37,941 bases of DNA from an uncultured Muribaculaceae bacterium (GCA_910578095.1 CAJTOZ010000007.1:61057-98997); one strand, 5' to 3'. Shown: positions 16,066 to 26,290, numbered from the stretch's first letter. Numbers and translations are program-made. The notes: a model not told the origin generated them from the sequence alone.

Positions 16066-19000
16066 TTATCGTGCGAGAGACAAGTTGAGCGACACGCCGT
16101 ACGAGGTGTTGGTGGTGGGGTAGGATGAGGTGGTGACTATCGGATTGTTGATCTGATGCTCGAAATAGGCGGCGAGAGTGACACGGCGGCTGAGCACATA
16201 ATTGGCTGTGAAGTTGATGTGCCACGTGTCTGTGCCGCTGGTGGGCTGTGCATAGTTGCTTTCTATGCGGCGTATCAGGGCGCTGTTGTGGTTGAAACTT
16301 ACGTCGGCGTTGAGTGTGAGGTCGTTGCTGACACCGGTCTGTGTGCCTTTCATCTTGAGCACGGTGTTGAATCCCACTATTTTGTAGCCGGCACCTATGG
16401 TGAGCCCATGGCTGGCGGCTTCCACCACCTGGCCGGCGGAGGTGTTGAGGGTGAGTGTGCGCTGGTCTTTGTACTCGAGGCTCAGGCGTAGGTCGTTCTT
16501 GAGGGTGGCGTTGATGCCGATGAGGGGTGCGAAGCGCTCGGTGATGGCCACTGAGGAGATATTGTAGGGCGAGGAGGGAATGGGACGTCCGGTGAGTTCG
16601 TCAAGGGTAAAGCCCAGACGTTGCCCATCGACACTTACCCAATTGAGGTACGACGAGTAGGAACCCACGGAATAGGTGCACTGGTAGGCGTGGGTGACGG
16701 TGAATGTCTTGAAGATGTTGCGCATGCGGCCAAGGTTGATAAAGCCGTCGTAGGTGACGCGCCAGTTTGGTAGCACGGATGCGAATGAAGGGAAGGGGGT
16801 GAGGTAGACCGATGATGCGGGACGACCGGAATAGGCCGCGATGAAGGCAGGGATCAGTACATCGCCGGAGGTAGGACTTACGGCCCCGACTTCGGGCGAG
16901 AACTGGGCTCCGGCCTGTGGTGTGCCGCGCAGGAATCCCGCGTCGGGATATGCAAGACCGGCGTATTGAGCCTCCACGCGGTCGCGTATGGTGGGGATAT
17001 TGTCGAGGAAGCGGTCGAAGGCAGCGCTTGCATAGCCATCGGATGCCTTGGAGGATGCAAGGGCTGTGGCAATGGCCATGTGGGTTTTTGTGTAGGAGCC
17101 GCTGTAGGTGACGGGCATGTCGGCATACATGAACTGTACCTGCTGGGTGCGGTTGTCGGTACGGTTCATGGTGAGCTGCACCTTGAAGCCCTTGAACGGT
17201 TCGATGGTAGCTTCTATATTGAGTTCCTTTCCGTTGCTCCACAGGGCCGGAGATGTTTGCCCGTCGTCGGTGATGAGCCAGTTGCGCTCGAGCGCTTTGT
17301 CTATATATTCCCGTCCGGCGAATCCGAAGGCGAAGTCCAGACCTGGCGCCATGGGGCCATAGCTGTAGCTCTGGCCGAAAATATTGCCGATGTCGGGCGT
17401 AAACAGCGGAAGCGACATGGAGCGCGTGTTGCGGTAACGCACGCTGACGTTTCGCGGAGACATGGCAAGGCGCAGGGCGTATTCGCCGATGTTGCGCCAT
17501 AAGGTCTTTTCGTCCTTGATTATTTCTGTGACGGAGAATTTGATGTTTGTGCCATCGCCGCGCGTGAGCACTTCTATGCTGTTCTGGTCCACCACGCGTG
17601 TTTTTACGGCAAAGGGCTTGCCATCCTGTGTGGTGGCGGCTACACGCACCTTCTTCGTGCGCAGGTTGTGCTTTATGGTGAAGGTGGTGTCGGGCTTCAG
17701 CGGATATGTGCGTTCGAATTTCTTTGCTTTACGCTGCCTTGCGTTGGACGGACGCTTGTTGGCGAATCGCGTGTTTACGCTTTTCAGCAGAGGTATTTTG
17801 TTGTAGAATGTTTCGAAATTTAGACGTCCGTCGCCGGTCCAGGACGATTGGTTGGCAATGGTGTTGCCGAGGCGCACCCCGTCCACTTCCGCGCCGCGGT
17901 CCCAACGGTAGGTGGCATTGTAGGTGAGAGAGCCGTTGAGCATGTCGAGGAAGGGAATCTTGGAGAACGGCGCCTTATATTGCCCGGTGAATGTCTGATT
18001 GTAGCTCCATGGTGTTCCCATCGACAGTATCGACTGCCATACGGTGTCGCGCCATTCGCGGTATTTGTCGGGGAACAGGCGGCGGTTGACAGCCCCTACT
18101 GTTTCCTCGATGCGGGCTGAGGTATTGGAGTTGAACGTGAGGGATAGCGACTTGGTGAGATTCCATGTGAGATTGAGCTGACGGTCCCATAGGAAGTTCT
18201 TGCTTACGGACACGGGCAGCTGGAACATCTGATCCACTTCCGAGCGCGTCTGCTGCTCGTAGTAGTAGCGGCTCATGTTGGTGAGGAATGAGATGTTGGT
18301 GGGGAGCCAGTTGAATTCCCAGTCCCGGAGGAACCGCGCATTGCGGCTTTTCGACTTTATGTTTTTGAACGGCTTGAACGGCTTGAAGAACGGAGCATAG
18401 GAGTATTGCAACGATCCACGGTAGTCGTTGGTGTATTCATACTCGGTGGTTGGGTCTTTCTTTGTCTGTTTGTTGAAAGAGAAATTGATGGTGAAGTTGG
18501 CGGGATCCCATGGCATGGGATTTTTGCTTCTCACTCCGAAGTTGAGGCCGGATATGGAGAAGTTGCGTACGGTCGTACGCTCTTCCGCATAGGCGAGTAT
18601 GCTGTCGCGCTCGTGCTTGTCGATGCAGTCGTCGAGGGCATCGCTCAGAAGCACATCCTGATCGAGCGGATTGTATTTAGGAGTTGTCTTTTCCGTGCTG
18701 TAGGAGTAATATATGGGAGCGCGTAACTTGGCTTTCTCCGGAAGCAGGCGCCCGAGGTCGGCTTGTACGGCCACATTGTATTGATGGTAGTCGTCGAGGC
18801 GCCGTTCGTTAAGGCTTTGGTCTACGCCGCCGAATCCGGAGCTTTCGATATGGGCTCCGAGATTGACCGTGGCTATGTCGCTGACGCTGAGCGTGGCATT
18901 GGCCTTGGCGGCATATCCTCCTTCTTCATTGAAATCGGTTACTTTCAATTCATTGACCCATACGGTGCCGCTTTTTGTGGTGGATGAATTGTTGCGCACG

Positions 19001-22000
19001 CCTATGAGTATCACGCGTATGTCGCTGAGCGAAGGATTGCCGAGAACAGCCATACGGTTTCGCTCGTTGGAGGGGTCGCGACCGGTGTACAGGGTGGCGA
19101 ATCCTACACCCGACTGCTCATCGCGCTTGGCGCGGTTGCGCTCTTTTTTGAGATCTACGAGAGCTTGCAGGTCGAGGTCCATGAAGTTGTTTTCGGGCCA
19201 CACGATGTATTTGTCGCTCTCGAGATAGGCGTTGTATTGTCCGGCCGGAGTGAGTTCAAGGGGTATTTCGTATTCGTAGAAATTGTTTTTCACATCGGTG
19301 CCGAGGCGTATGAACATGGAGATGTCGCCCGAACGCAGCCCTGTGGTGTTGTCAATGAGTGCTTCGGCGTGGTTCCACATCTGCAGGCGTTTGTAGTTGC
19401 GAAGGTCGAGCTGCGTGTTGCGGTATACTGCCCGTGCGTCGCCGGCATTTAGATTCAACACTTTAAGCGACATTGACTGTTCGTTGAGCTGCACCACCTG
19501 GCTCTGTCCCGGGTCGGTGATGCGGGTGACGTGCGGCGGCAGCACATAGTTGACGGGCTGTCGGCGTGAGTTCTCCTCGATGTTTACCACAGAGATGTCG
19601 AGCTGTCCGTCGGCGGGAGCATCACCACGGTTGTTGAGATTGAAGTCGTAGGGACGCCATTCGCCGCGCACGAGTTCGAGAGAGGCGAAGCGGAGATGCG
19701 TTACCGCCTTGAAACCGGTCATGAATATGCGTGCGAAGCGTATCGTGGAGAAATCGCGTATGGAGCCCACGATGCGTTCGTAGTCGGAGAGCGGTATCTT
19801 GAATTGGAACCATTCTACGCGCAGGTCTTTGCCGTCGGGTGTACGCTGCATGCTTTCCTGACGGTCGGTGATGAAGTTTTTACCCACGACAAGATCCTCG
19901 GGGCGTATGGACACCTTGTATTGGAAGTAGCGCTCGTATTCGTTGAGAGTGTTGTCCTGGTTTATATCCTCTACATCGGGCCCGCTTTTGGCTGATTGAT
20001 ACAGCGGATCGGACGCTTCGTCGGGGTTGAGTGAGTTCCCTTCCACACCATTGTATCGCTTGTATCGTGCGAGCACGCCGAGGCGTTCCTCATCGTAGTC
20101 GTAGCCACGGTAGAAATGGTAGTTGTCGCCGGCGGGGTCGTTGAAGGGCGAGAACGCATCGGCCTGCATGCGTTCGATGGTCTGTGGCGAGAGGCGCGTA
20201 CGGAGTTCGTTAAGGTATGTGGAGTAGGACGGGAACTCAAATTCCATCTCGTTGGGGAGCCCGTCGAGGCCCACGTCCTGGATGAGGCGTGCGCCGTTGG
20301 CGTTGTCGAAACTGTAGGTGAGGGAATTTTGCTTCGAGACGCGTCCCCACACGGTTTCCTCAAGATACTGGTCGTTGCCGTCGTACGGTATGCCGTTTTC
20401 ATAGCTCTTAAGTCCGTCCTTGAGTATGTCTTCGCTGATTTCGCCGAAGTTCAGATAGAGGTCGCCACCCTCAAGGTTGGGGTTTTCGGGATCGAGGAAG
20501 GGGTTTAGAAGCCAGAACTGCACGTATTCGATGTTGCTTTGCTCGAAATTTGAGTTGTCCATGCGCCGCATGATTCCGCCCCATCTCCGTTCCGGATTCA
20601 GGAGATTGCCATCTTCATCGATGTTTGTGGCATCGAGGTTATAGGGTCCCCTCTCGGTGGGGTAGTAGGAGAGGTTGAGAGTCTGTATGGTTGCGGATTC
20701 GGTGTAGGTTTGCTCTCGTCCGGGGTATATCTCACGTGTGTACACCTCGCGCACGTATGGGTTGGATAGCTGCTTGAGATCGCTTTTCAGGTAGCCAGGG
20801 GCGAGCGATGAGTTGCGCTGCGTGAACATGCGGTCAATGTAGTACCAGTTGAGCAATGCCCGGTTTTTGCCGTAGTCCACATTGTTGCTGAGCGCAGCTT
20901 CCGGGAAGAGGGCGTCGGAACCGCCTTCCCATGGGGTGGATGCCAGCTGCCATGCGTATGGCGAGCGCAGGTCGATACCAGTCTGGGTGGACTCGAAGTC
21001 GTCGACATAGCTGGAGCCGCGGTTTGAGCCGCTTTTCTGGGAGTGGGGTATTATGCGGGCATACTCGGCTGTGAGATTGAGGCGCGACGGTGCGGTGGCG
21101 TTGACGGTGGGTATCTTATTCACGAGATTTGTCAGCCACATGAATTCGGAGTTGTAGCTGAGATTCAGCCCGAGCATGGTGTTGCTGACAGTTTCATCGC
21201 CGATGTTGACTTTTTCAGTAAGTGCTTTTTCGGAGAAGTGCAGCACAGTGGCCCCAAGGTTGAGATTCTTGTTGAAGCGGTATTGCAGGTCGAGGCCGAG
21301 GAGGGTCTTGCGCTGAGTGGAGAACATGGACTGGTTTTCCAGCGTTACGCTGACGCTCTGCCCGGAGTCTATGATGCTTTGGTTTGTAATGGTCACAATG
21401 CCCATGGCGTAGTCGACGGTATAGTCGGCGTTCTCGGTAAGGGTGACGCCACCGGCGGTTACGATTACCGATCCTCGCGGCACGTTCATGGCGTTGAGAC
21501 GTATCTGAGAGCCGGATGATGCCTGATATTCGCCCGAGAGCACGAATTTATTCTTGTCGGCGAATTGTCGTGCTACCACCAGTGTGCTGTCGTACAGTTC
21601 CTGATACACATATTGTTCGGCTACGGCCGGATTGGCTATGCGTGAGGCGAGATGCGAGCCGAATGGCTCTACAACCGGAAATATTATCTTGCCGGTGGCG
21701 GAATAGATGGTGTAGCCCTCTATGAAGTCGAAGAACCCGTCGGGGTTTCCTTGCTCGTTGGAATCGATGCGGTCGAGATTCATCACCTGCAGCAACGGCA
21801 GATTGTTCAGCCCGGCCACCGGCAGATAGTTGATCTGTGTGCCCGTGGTGTCGCTGAGGTATTTGATGTTGAGGCGGAATTTGTTTTTCTGTATCTGGTA
21901 GCCACCGATTGAATAGACGTTTTTCATCATCAGGTCCCATACGGGCATGGTAGGGGTGGTGGTGGTGCCTTTGAGCATCTTTACATACAGCGACTGGTCG

Positions 22001-23529
22001 GTGGTGGTGATGTCGCCGGAAAATTCGCCTACCTGGTATACCTTGCCGTTGTAGCTGTACTCGTAGGCCACGGCCAGAACCTCGTCGGCCGAGATCGCGC
22101 TTTTTACCGAGATGTAGCCGAGCGTGGAGTTAAGGGTGTACTCGGAGGAGGACAGAAGGCGTGCGCTCTCTATCTTTTCGTAGGCGCTGCCTCCGTCGAT
22201 GCCGTAGGCCGACAGTGGTTCAAGGGCCTGGGTGACGGTGTTGATGTTTCGCGCGCCTGGATAGTCGGCTTTTATTACCGCGGGGAGATTGTTGCTGGCA
22301 TTGGCGGGATTCGGCAGCGATGGATCGGCCACCCAGTAGGAATTGGCGAGGTGGGAACTCTCTCCGAGGTCCTGGAATGCGACAAGGTTGCGGCTTTGCT
22401 CGTATTTGCCGCCTTTGTTGGTTATCCACACTTCTATACGTGTGATTTTCACTCCGCTGCTGACGTATGGCAGCTTGGATGCGAAACGGTCGTAGTTGTC
22501 CCTGAAAAAGTGGGCGAGGAAAAAGTGGCGGTTGGCATCGTATTCATCGGCATTTACCGTGAACTGTGTTGTCTGCGATCCGCCGCGTGAACTCACCGAC
22601 TTGCTTTCGGAATTCTGTTGGCTGACAAGGGCCGTGGCTGTGAGTTTGCCGAACTGAAGTTTCGTCTTGAAACCGAAGAGGGCGGTGCTGCCTCTTATCA
22701 GAGAAGATCCTGTGGTCATGGACACATTACCGGCCTCGATGCTCTTGACAATATCGTCTTCTTCGCCCTCATAGGCGAGTTTGATGTTTTTTGAGTCAAA
22801 ATCAAACGTGGCATCGGTATTGTATGTCATGTTGAATTTCAGGCGGTTGCCTACGGAGGCGTTGACTGTGGCCTGTACCTTCTGGTCGAAATCGAAATAT
22901 GTTTTGCGGCGGGACGACAATGACAGCGCGGGATTGTCGGTGAAGTTGCTCTTTATGCCCATGGCCACCTGTACGGAGCCTTGTGTGCGCAGCTGCACTC
23001 CGCCCGGGCCGAATATTTTCTCAAGCGGCCCGAGCGCGAAGTTCATGTCGAGGATATTGAACGGCTGCTTGTCCTTGCTCTCGGCTGCTATGGAGTTGCG
23101 TTCCCGGTAATATTGCTGCATGGAGCGCCGCAGCTGCCAGTTGTCGTATTGAGCCTTGCTGAGCATGAAAGGCGTGGCTATGTCGATATCGCCCACCCGT
23201 GTGCGCACGACGTAGCATCCTGTGGCCGGATCATATTCGGCTGCGGTCTTTATGTTGGATGGCATGTCGAGGTCGTAGGCCATCTCATCGGCCATCAGTT
23301 CCTCATAGTTTCGTGGCACGGTGCCGTTGACCGGAAGCGGTAGCGGAATTGTGTCGAATGGCTCGGTGGCCGGCGGATAAGCGGAGGGTGGAGGAGGCAC
23401 CGGAGCCGGAGCTGTCACCTGAGCGAATGCGCCGTAGCATACACAAGCCAAAACGGCCGTCAGAACGACGGCCACCCGGGCAAAGGCGCGCCCGCGCGCG
23501 CGTATGTGTGTATGCATTACTTCTTCCAT
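16066..23529 (-). CDS. sprA: SprA/Sov, type IX secretion outer-membrane translocon
   Basis: A 2487-aa outer-membrane protein. SprA (Sov in Porphyromonas) forms the giant beta-barrel pore of the type IX secretion system. The N-terminus has an arginine-rich start and signal peptide ending near CYGAFAQ, then a proline-rich stretch. Family-typical segments include PLEKIFGPGGVQLRTQG, LKFNMTYNTDATFDFD and SSYVDDFESTQTGIDLRSP, followed by long runs of alternating beta-strand sequence to the C-terminus. Length is normal for the family. An in-frame ATG at 23517 is a possible alternative start. The gene begins 11 nt after ruvA, so the two are probably co-transcribed. No other T9SS gene and no obvious T9SS cargo lie in the window. 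Confidence 0.93.
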   Translation of the reverse strand: MEEVMHTHIRARGRAFARVAVVLTAVLACVCYGAFAQVTAPAPVPPPPSAYPPATEPFDTIPLPLPVNGTVPRNYEELMADEMAYDLDMPSNIKTAAEYDPATGCYVVRTRVGDIDIATPFMLSKAQYDNWQLRRSMQQYYRERNSIAAESKDKQPFNILDMNFALGPLEKIFGPGGVQLRTQGSVQVAMGIKSNFTDNPALSLSSRRKTYFDFDQKVQATVNASVGNRLKFNMTYNTDATFDFDSKNIKLAYEGEEDDIVKSIEAGNVSMTTGSSLIRGSTALFGFKTKLQFGKLTATALVSQQNSESKSVSSRGGSQTTQFTVNADEYDANRHFFLAHFFRDNYDRFASKLPYVSSGVKITRIEVWITNKGGKYEQSRNLVAFQDLGESSHLANSYWVADPSLPNPANASNNLPAVIKADYPGARNINTVTQALEPLSAYGIDGGSAYEKIESARLLSSSEYTLNSTLGYISVKSAISADEVLAVAYEYSYNGKVYQVGEFSGDITTTDQSLYVKMLKGTTTTPTMPVWDLMMKNVYSIGGYQIQKNKFRLNIKYLSDTTGTQINYLPVAGLNNLPLLQVMNLDRIDSNEQGNPDGFFDFIEGYTIYSATGKIIFPVVEPFGSHLASRIANPAVAEQYVYQELYDSTLVVARQFADKNKFVLSGEYQASSGSQIRLNAMNVPRGSVIVTAGGVTLTENADYTVDYAMGIVTITNQSIIDSGQSVSVTLENQSMFSTQRKTLLGLDLQYRFNKNLNLGATVLHFSEKALTEKVNIGDETVSNTMLGLNLSYNSEFMWLTNLVNKIPTVNATAPSRLNLTAEYARIIPHSQKSGSNRGSSYVDDFESTQTGIDLRSPYAWQLASTPWEGGSDALFPEAALSNNVDYGKNRALLNWYYIDRMFTQRNSSLAPGYLKSDLKQLSNPYVREVYTREIYPGREQTYTESATIQTLNLSYYPTERGPYNLDATNIDEDGNLLNPERRWGGIMRRMDNSNFEQSNIEYVQFWLLNPFLDPENPNLEGGDLYLNFGEISEDILKDGLKSYENGIPYDGNDQYLEETVWGRVSKQNSLTYSFDNANGARLIQDVGLDGLPNEMEFEFPSYSTYLNELRTRLSPQTIERMQADAFSPFNDPAGDNYHFYRGYDYDEERLGVLARYKRYNGVEGNSLNPDEASDPLYQSAKSGPDVEDINQDNTLNEYERYFQYKVSIRPEDLVVGKNFITDRQESMQRTPDGKDLRVEWFQFKIPLSDYERIVGSIRDFSTIRFARIFMTGFKAVTHLRFASLELVRGEWRPYDFNLNNRGDAPADGQLDISVVNIEENSRRQPVNYVLPPHVTRITDPGQSQVVQLNEQSMSLKVLNLNAGDARAVYRNTQLDLRNYKRLQMWNHAEALIDNTTGLRSGDISMFIRLGTDVKNNFYEYEIPLELTPAGQYNAYLESDKYIVWPENNFMDLDLQALVDLKKERNRAKRDEQSGVGFATLYTGRDPSNERNRMAVLGNPSLSDIRVILIGVRNNSSTTKSGTVWVNELKVTDFNEEGGYAAKANATLSVSDIATVNLGAHIESSGFGGVDQSLNERRLDDYHQYNVAVQADLGRLLPEKAKLRAPIYYSYSTEKTTPKYNPLDQDVLLSDALDDCIDKHERDSILAYAEERTTVRNFSISGLNFGVRSKNPMPWDPANFTINFSFNKQTKKDPTTEYEYTNDYRGSLQYSYAPFFKPFKPFKNIKSKSRNARFLRDWEFNWLPTNISFLTNMSRYYYEQQTRSEVDQMFQLPVSVSKNFLWDRQLNLTWNLTKSLSLTFNSNTSARIEETVGAVNRRLFPDKYREWRDTVWQSILSMGTPWSYNQTFTGQYKAPFSKIPFLDMLNGSLTYNATYRWDRGAEVDGVRLGNTIANQSSWTGDGRLNFETFYNKIPLLKSVNTRFANKRPSNARQRKAKKFERTYPLKPDTTFTIKHNLRTKKVRVAATTQDGKPFAVKTRVVDQNSIEVLTRGDGTNIKFSVTEIIKDEKTLWRNIGEYALRLAMSPRNVSVRYRNTRSMSLPLFTPDIGNIFGQSYSYGPMAPGLDFAFGFAGREYIDKALERNWLITDDGQTSPALWSNGKELNIEATIEPFKGFKVQLTMNRTDNRTQQVQFMYADMPVTYSGSYTKTHMAIATALASSKASDGYASAAFDRFLDNIPTIRDRVEAQYAGLAYPDAGFLRGTPQAGAQFSPEVGAVSPTSGDVLIPAFIAAYSGRPASSVYLTPFPSFASVLPNWRVTYDGFINLGRMRNIFKTFTVTHAYQCTYSVGSYSSYLNWVSVDGQRLGFTLDELTGRPIPSSPYNISSVAITERFAPLIGINATLKNDLRLSLEYKDQRTLTLNTSAGQVVEAASHGLTIGAGYKIVGFNTVLKMKGTQTGVSNDLTLNADVSFNHNSALIRRIESNYAQPTSGTDTWHINFTANYVLSRRVTLAAYFEHQINNPIVTTSSYPTTNTSYGVSLNLSLAR

Positions 23530-23540
23530 CGGCAGGATGC

Positions 23541-24131
23541 CTACATCATGGCCAGAGCCTTGCGGATAGCCACCTCCACTTTTGTGGCGGGGTCGGCATC
23601 GAATATTTTGCCCAGGGCTTTCTGACTTTGCTGTCGGGTGTAGCCGAGAATGGTCAGGGCCGTGAGGGCTTCCTCGAATGCCTCGCTGTCTTTTCCGCGG
23701 TTTGGCTGTAGTAATAACGTAGCTTCGGTGGTTTTTATTTTGTCGCGCAGGTCAACAATTATTCTTTCGGCGGTTTTGGCGCCTATGCCTTTTACGTTTT
23801 TAAGGCGTTTTGTATCGCCGGAGGTGATCACGGCGCCCAGTTCCGCCGCCGGGATAGCGGACAGAATCGTTCGCGCGGATCCGGCTCCAACGCCGCTGAC
23901 GCCGATAAGTTGGCGGAACAGCGCGCGCTCGGCTTCATCGATGAAGCCGAATAGCGTCCATGCGTCTTCGCGGATGTTTTCGTGTACGAGCAGCCGCACA
24001 TTTGTCTGTCCTTCCAGGGCTGAGTATGTGGGCAGTGTGATGTTGAGGAGGTAGGCCACGCCGCCGGGTGTCTCCACGGTGGCGTCGGTAGGGGTCAGGG
24101 CAGAGAGGGTGCCGCGGATGGATTCTATCAT
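23541..24131 (-). CDS. ruvA: Holliday junction DNA helicase subunit RuvA
   Basis: A 196-aa junction-binding protein that loads RuvB for branch migration in recombination repair. The start chosen (MIESIRGTL, ATG at 24131) aligns with the normal RuvA N-terminus; the frame is open 14 codons further, but into the preceding terminator. Domain I is an OB fold (1-64). Domain II has two helix-hairpin-helix motifs, LIGVSGVGAGSARTIL (75-90) and LKNVKGIGAKTAERII (110-125). Domain III (~150-196) is the RuvB-binding tail with ALTILGYTRQQSQKAL. It precedes sprA by 11 nt. Confidence 0.96.
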   Translation of the reverse strand: MIESIRGTLSALTPTDATVETPGGVAYLLNITLPTYSALEGQTNVRLLVHENIREDAWTLFGFIDEAERALFRQLIGVSGVGAGSARTILSAIPAAELGAVITSGDTKRLKNVKGIGAKTAERIIVDLRDKIKTTEATLLLQPNRGKDSEAFEEALTALTILGYTRQQSQKALGKIFDADPATKVEVAIRKALAMM

Positions 24132-24161
24132 GGAGAAAGCAATGGGATGGATATATACAAT

Positions 24162-24193
24162 AAAGTCGGCCACCCCCTCGGGGCAGCCGGCTT
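24162..24193 (-). terminator. Terminator after the small lipoprotein gene
   Basis: On the minus strand AAGCCGGC (24186-24193 region) pairs with GCCGACTT with one mismatch, enclosing a CCCC/GGGG inner stem, and is followed by TTATTG. It separates the lipoprotein transcript from ruvA. Confidence 0.6.
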
Positions 24194-24215
24194 ATGCGTT
24201 TAGTCGCGTCGCAGA

Positions 24216-24428
24216 TTATTCAGCTACAACTTCGGCAACTTCGGCAACAACGGTGTCGGCAGCGGCGGAGTCGGTGGCAGCGCTGTCAACAACAGCAACT
24301 TCCTCAACAGCTGCAACAACGGTGTCGCAGCATGCGCTGTCGCAGTTGTTTTCAGCCTTGTCGGCGCTGCCGCAGGAGAACATGGTAGCGCTGAAAGCTA
24401 CTGCGAGGAAAAGAACTAACTTTTTCAT
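24216..24428 (-). CDS. Small acidic Ala/Val-rich lipoprotein of unknown function
   Basis: A 70-aa predicted lipoprotein. The ATG at 24428 is chosen because MKKLVLFLAVAFSATMFSC is a clean lipoprotein signal with the lipid-carrying cysteine at C19; the frame is open further upstream but that part overlaps the promoter. The mature part has three more cysteines (C29, C33, C34, a CxxxCC cluster). It then has a low-complexity acidic tail of Ala, Val, Asp and Glu with DTVVA repeated at 36-40 and 58-62. It is flanked by its own promoter and terminator. No family is recognised with confidence. A short secreted lipoprotein anchored in the inner or outer membrane is all the sequence supports. Confidence 0.75.
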   Translation of the reverse strand: MKKLVLFLAVAFSATMFSCGSADKAENNCDSACCDTVVAAVEEVAVVDSAATDSAAADTVVAEVAEVVAE

Positions 24429-24478
24429 TTCTTTTTGAATTAAGAGTAAAACAATATTGTTGTGCTTCAAAAACGTTG

Positions 24479-24509
24479 CAAAGTTATGGCAATTTTTTAA
24501 TTCAGCAAA
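24479..24509 (-). promoter_or_regulatory. Promoter of the small lipoprotein gene
   Basis: Minus-strand TTTG (24506-24509), a 19-nt spacer, and TAACTTTG (24479-24486). The leader is about 45 nt. Confidence 0.8.
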
Positions 24510-24595
24510 GAATTTTTGCATTTTTTTCTGCTTTACAGCATAAAAATTAGTTGTTAAAAAATACAAAAATATCTAATGTGCTGATTTGTAAGATG

Positions 24596-26290
24596 TTATA
24601 TTTTGGCGTTAGCTATCTTATTTGCCATTACAACGGCCTTTGAAATGTGGTCGCATATGTGGTCGTCGCCGATCAGTGTGTCTATGCCTGCGTGGACAAG
24701 TGTCTCGCGCACATTGGGGCGCACTCCGGAGAGCACCACGTGGATACCCTCGCTCTGTGACGACTTGATGAGGATCTCGAGGTTGTGGAGCGCTGTGGCG
24801 TCGATGAAGGCTACCTTTCGCATGCGTATGATGCGTACTATAGGCTTGTTGCCGAGAGTGGTGCGCATCATTTCATCGAACTTGGTGGCGATGCCGAAGA
24901 AGAACGGTCCGTCGATTTCATAGACGCTGACGCCGCGGGCCACATCAAGCACCTCATGCTGGCTGAGATCGGTGCCTTCGGCCACATCGAGCTGCTCGGA
25001 GTACACCTTGATTTCCGTGTTTTCCATGACGCGGCGCATGAAGAGAACGACGGCGAGCAGCAGGCCTATCTCGATAGCTATGGTGAGATCGAAGATCACT
25101 GTGAGGAAGAATGTCACGAGCAGCACGGAAATATCGCTCTTGGGTGCGTGGAATATACCTATGATGGTGCGCCATCCGCTCATGTTGTAGGCCACCACGA
25201 TGAGCACGGCGGCGAGTGTGGCCATGGGGATGTAGTTTATCAGCGGCATGGCGAAAAGGAATATCAGCAGCAGCACGAGGGCATGGACAATACCGGCTAC
25301 GGGGGTGCGTCCGCCGTTGGTTATGTTGGTCATGGTGCGTGCGATGGCTCCGGTGACGGGTATGCCTCCGAAAAACGGCACCACTATGTTGGCCACGCCC
25401 TGACCTATGAGCTCGGTGTTGCTGTTGGTGCGCGAGCCGGTGACACCGTCGGCCACGGTGGCGCTCAGAAGCGATTCGATGGCTCCAAGCATGGCGATGG
25501 TGAAGGCTGAGGGAAGGAGCATGTTGATAGTGGCCATGTTTATGCGGAATCCGTGAGGAGCGGGTATGTCGGTGCTCATCGTGCCGAAACGGTCGCCGAT
25601 GGTTTCAACGCTGTAGCCGGGGATAAACATTGAGGCTACGTAGGCGCCGGCTGTCACGAGGATTATGGCGATAAGTGCGCCCGGGAGTTTCTTTGATATC
25701 CGCGGAGTGAGGATGATGATAAGGAGCGATATCACTGCCGTGGCGGTGGTGGCGGGGTTTATCGCCCCGAAATTTGAGAAATATTCGCCCCACTTGGGCA
25801 GGAACTGGCTCGGAATTTCGCGAAGTCCGAGGCCGAAGAAATCGTTGATCTGTGTGGAGAAAATGGTGAGGGCGATACCGGCGGTGAAGCCTACGACTAT
25901 GGGGTAGGGTATGAACTTGATTATGGTGCCGAGACGGAAGAGGCCCATGGTGACGAGTATGAGACCTGCCATCAGAGTGGCTATTGCAAGTCCCTGCAAC
26001 CCAAATTGGGCGATGATGTTGTAGACGATCACGATGAAGGCTCCTGTAGGACCTCCTATCTGCACGGAGTTGCCGCCAAGGGCCGACACGAGGAAGCCTC
26101 CTATGATGGCCGTGATAAGACCGATGGAGGGGCTCACGCCCGATGCGATGCCGAAGGCGATGGCAAGGGGCAGCGCCACGATGCCTACTACGATGCCGGC
26201 TGTGATGTCGGCGCGGAAACGCTCCATTGTGTAGTGCCGGAGCGCTCCGAAAAGCTTTGGATGAAAGTCAATTGTACCGGTGAGATTCAT
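24596..26290 (-). CDS. SulP/SLC26-family anion transporter with STAS domain
   Basis: A 564-aa inner-membrane transporter of the SulP family, whose members carry sulfate, bicarbonate or dicarboxylates. Residues ~25-420 contain a series of hydrophobic segments with family motifs: GIVALPLAIAFGIASGV (36-52), GGPTGAFIVIV (79-89) and IGQGVANIVVPFFGGIPVTG. The C-terminal ~120 residues (from about 440, VSVYEIDGPFFFGIATKF) are a STAS domain, with the loop MRKVAFIDATALHNLE typical of that fold. It is transcribed alone from a strong promoter about 140 nt upstream. No carbonic anhydrase or sulfate-assimilation gene is adjacent, so the transported anion is open. Confidence 0.93.
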   Translation of the reverse strand: MNLTGTIDFHPKLFGALRHYTMERFRADITAGIVVGIVALPLAIAFGIASGVSPSIGLITAIIGGFLVSALGGNSVQIGGPTGAFIVIVYNIIAQFGLQGLAIATLMAGLILVTMGLFRLGTIIKFIPYPIVVGFTAGIALTIFSTQINDFFGLGLREIPSQFLPKWGEYFSNFGAINPATTATAVISLLIIILTPRISKKLPGALIAIILVTAGAYVASMFIPGYSVETIGDRFGTMSTDIPAPHGFRINMATINMLLPSAFTIAMLGAIESLLSATVADGVTGSRTNSNTELIGQGVANIVVPFFGGIPVTGAIARTMTNITNGGRTPVAGIVHALVLLLIFLFAMPLINYIPMATLAAVLIVVAYNMSGWRTIIGIFHAPKSDISVLLVTFFLTVIFDLTIAIEIGLLLAVVLFMRRVMENTEIKVYSEQLDVAEGTDLSQHEVLDVARGVSVYEIDGPFFFGIATKFDEMMRTTLGNKPIVRIIRMRKVAFIDATALHNLEILIKSSQSEGIHVVLSGVRPNVRETLVHAGIDTLIGDDHICDHISKAVVMANKIANAKI

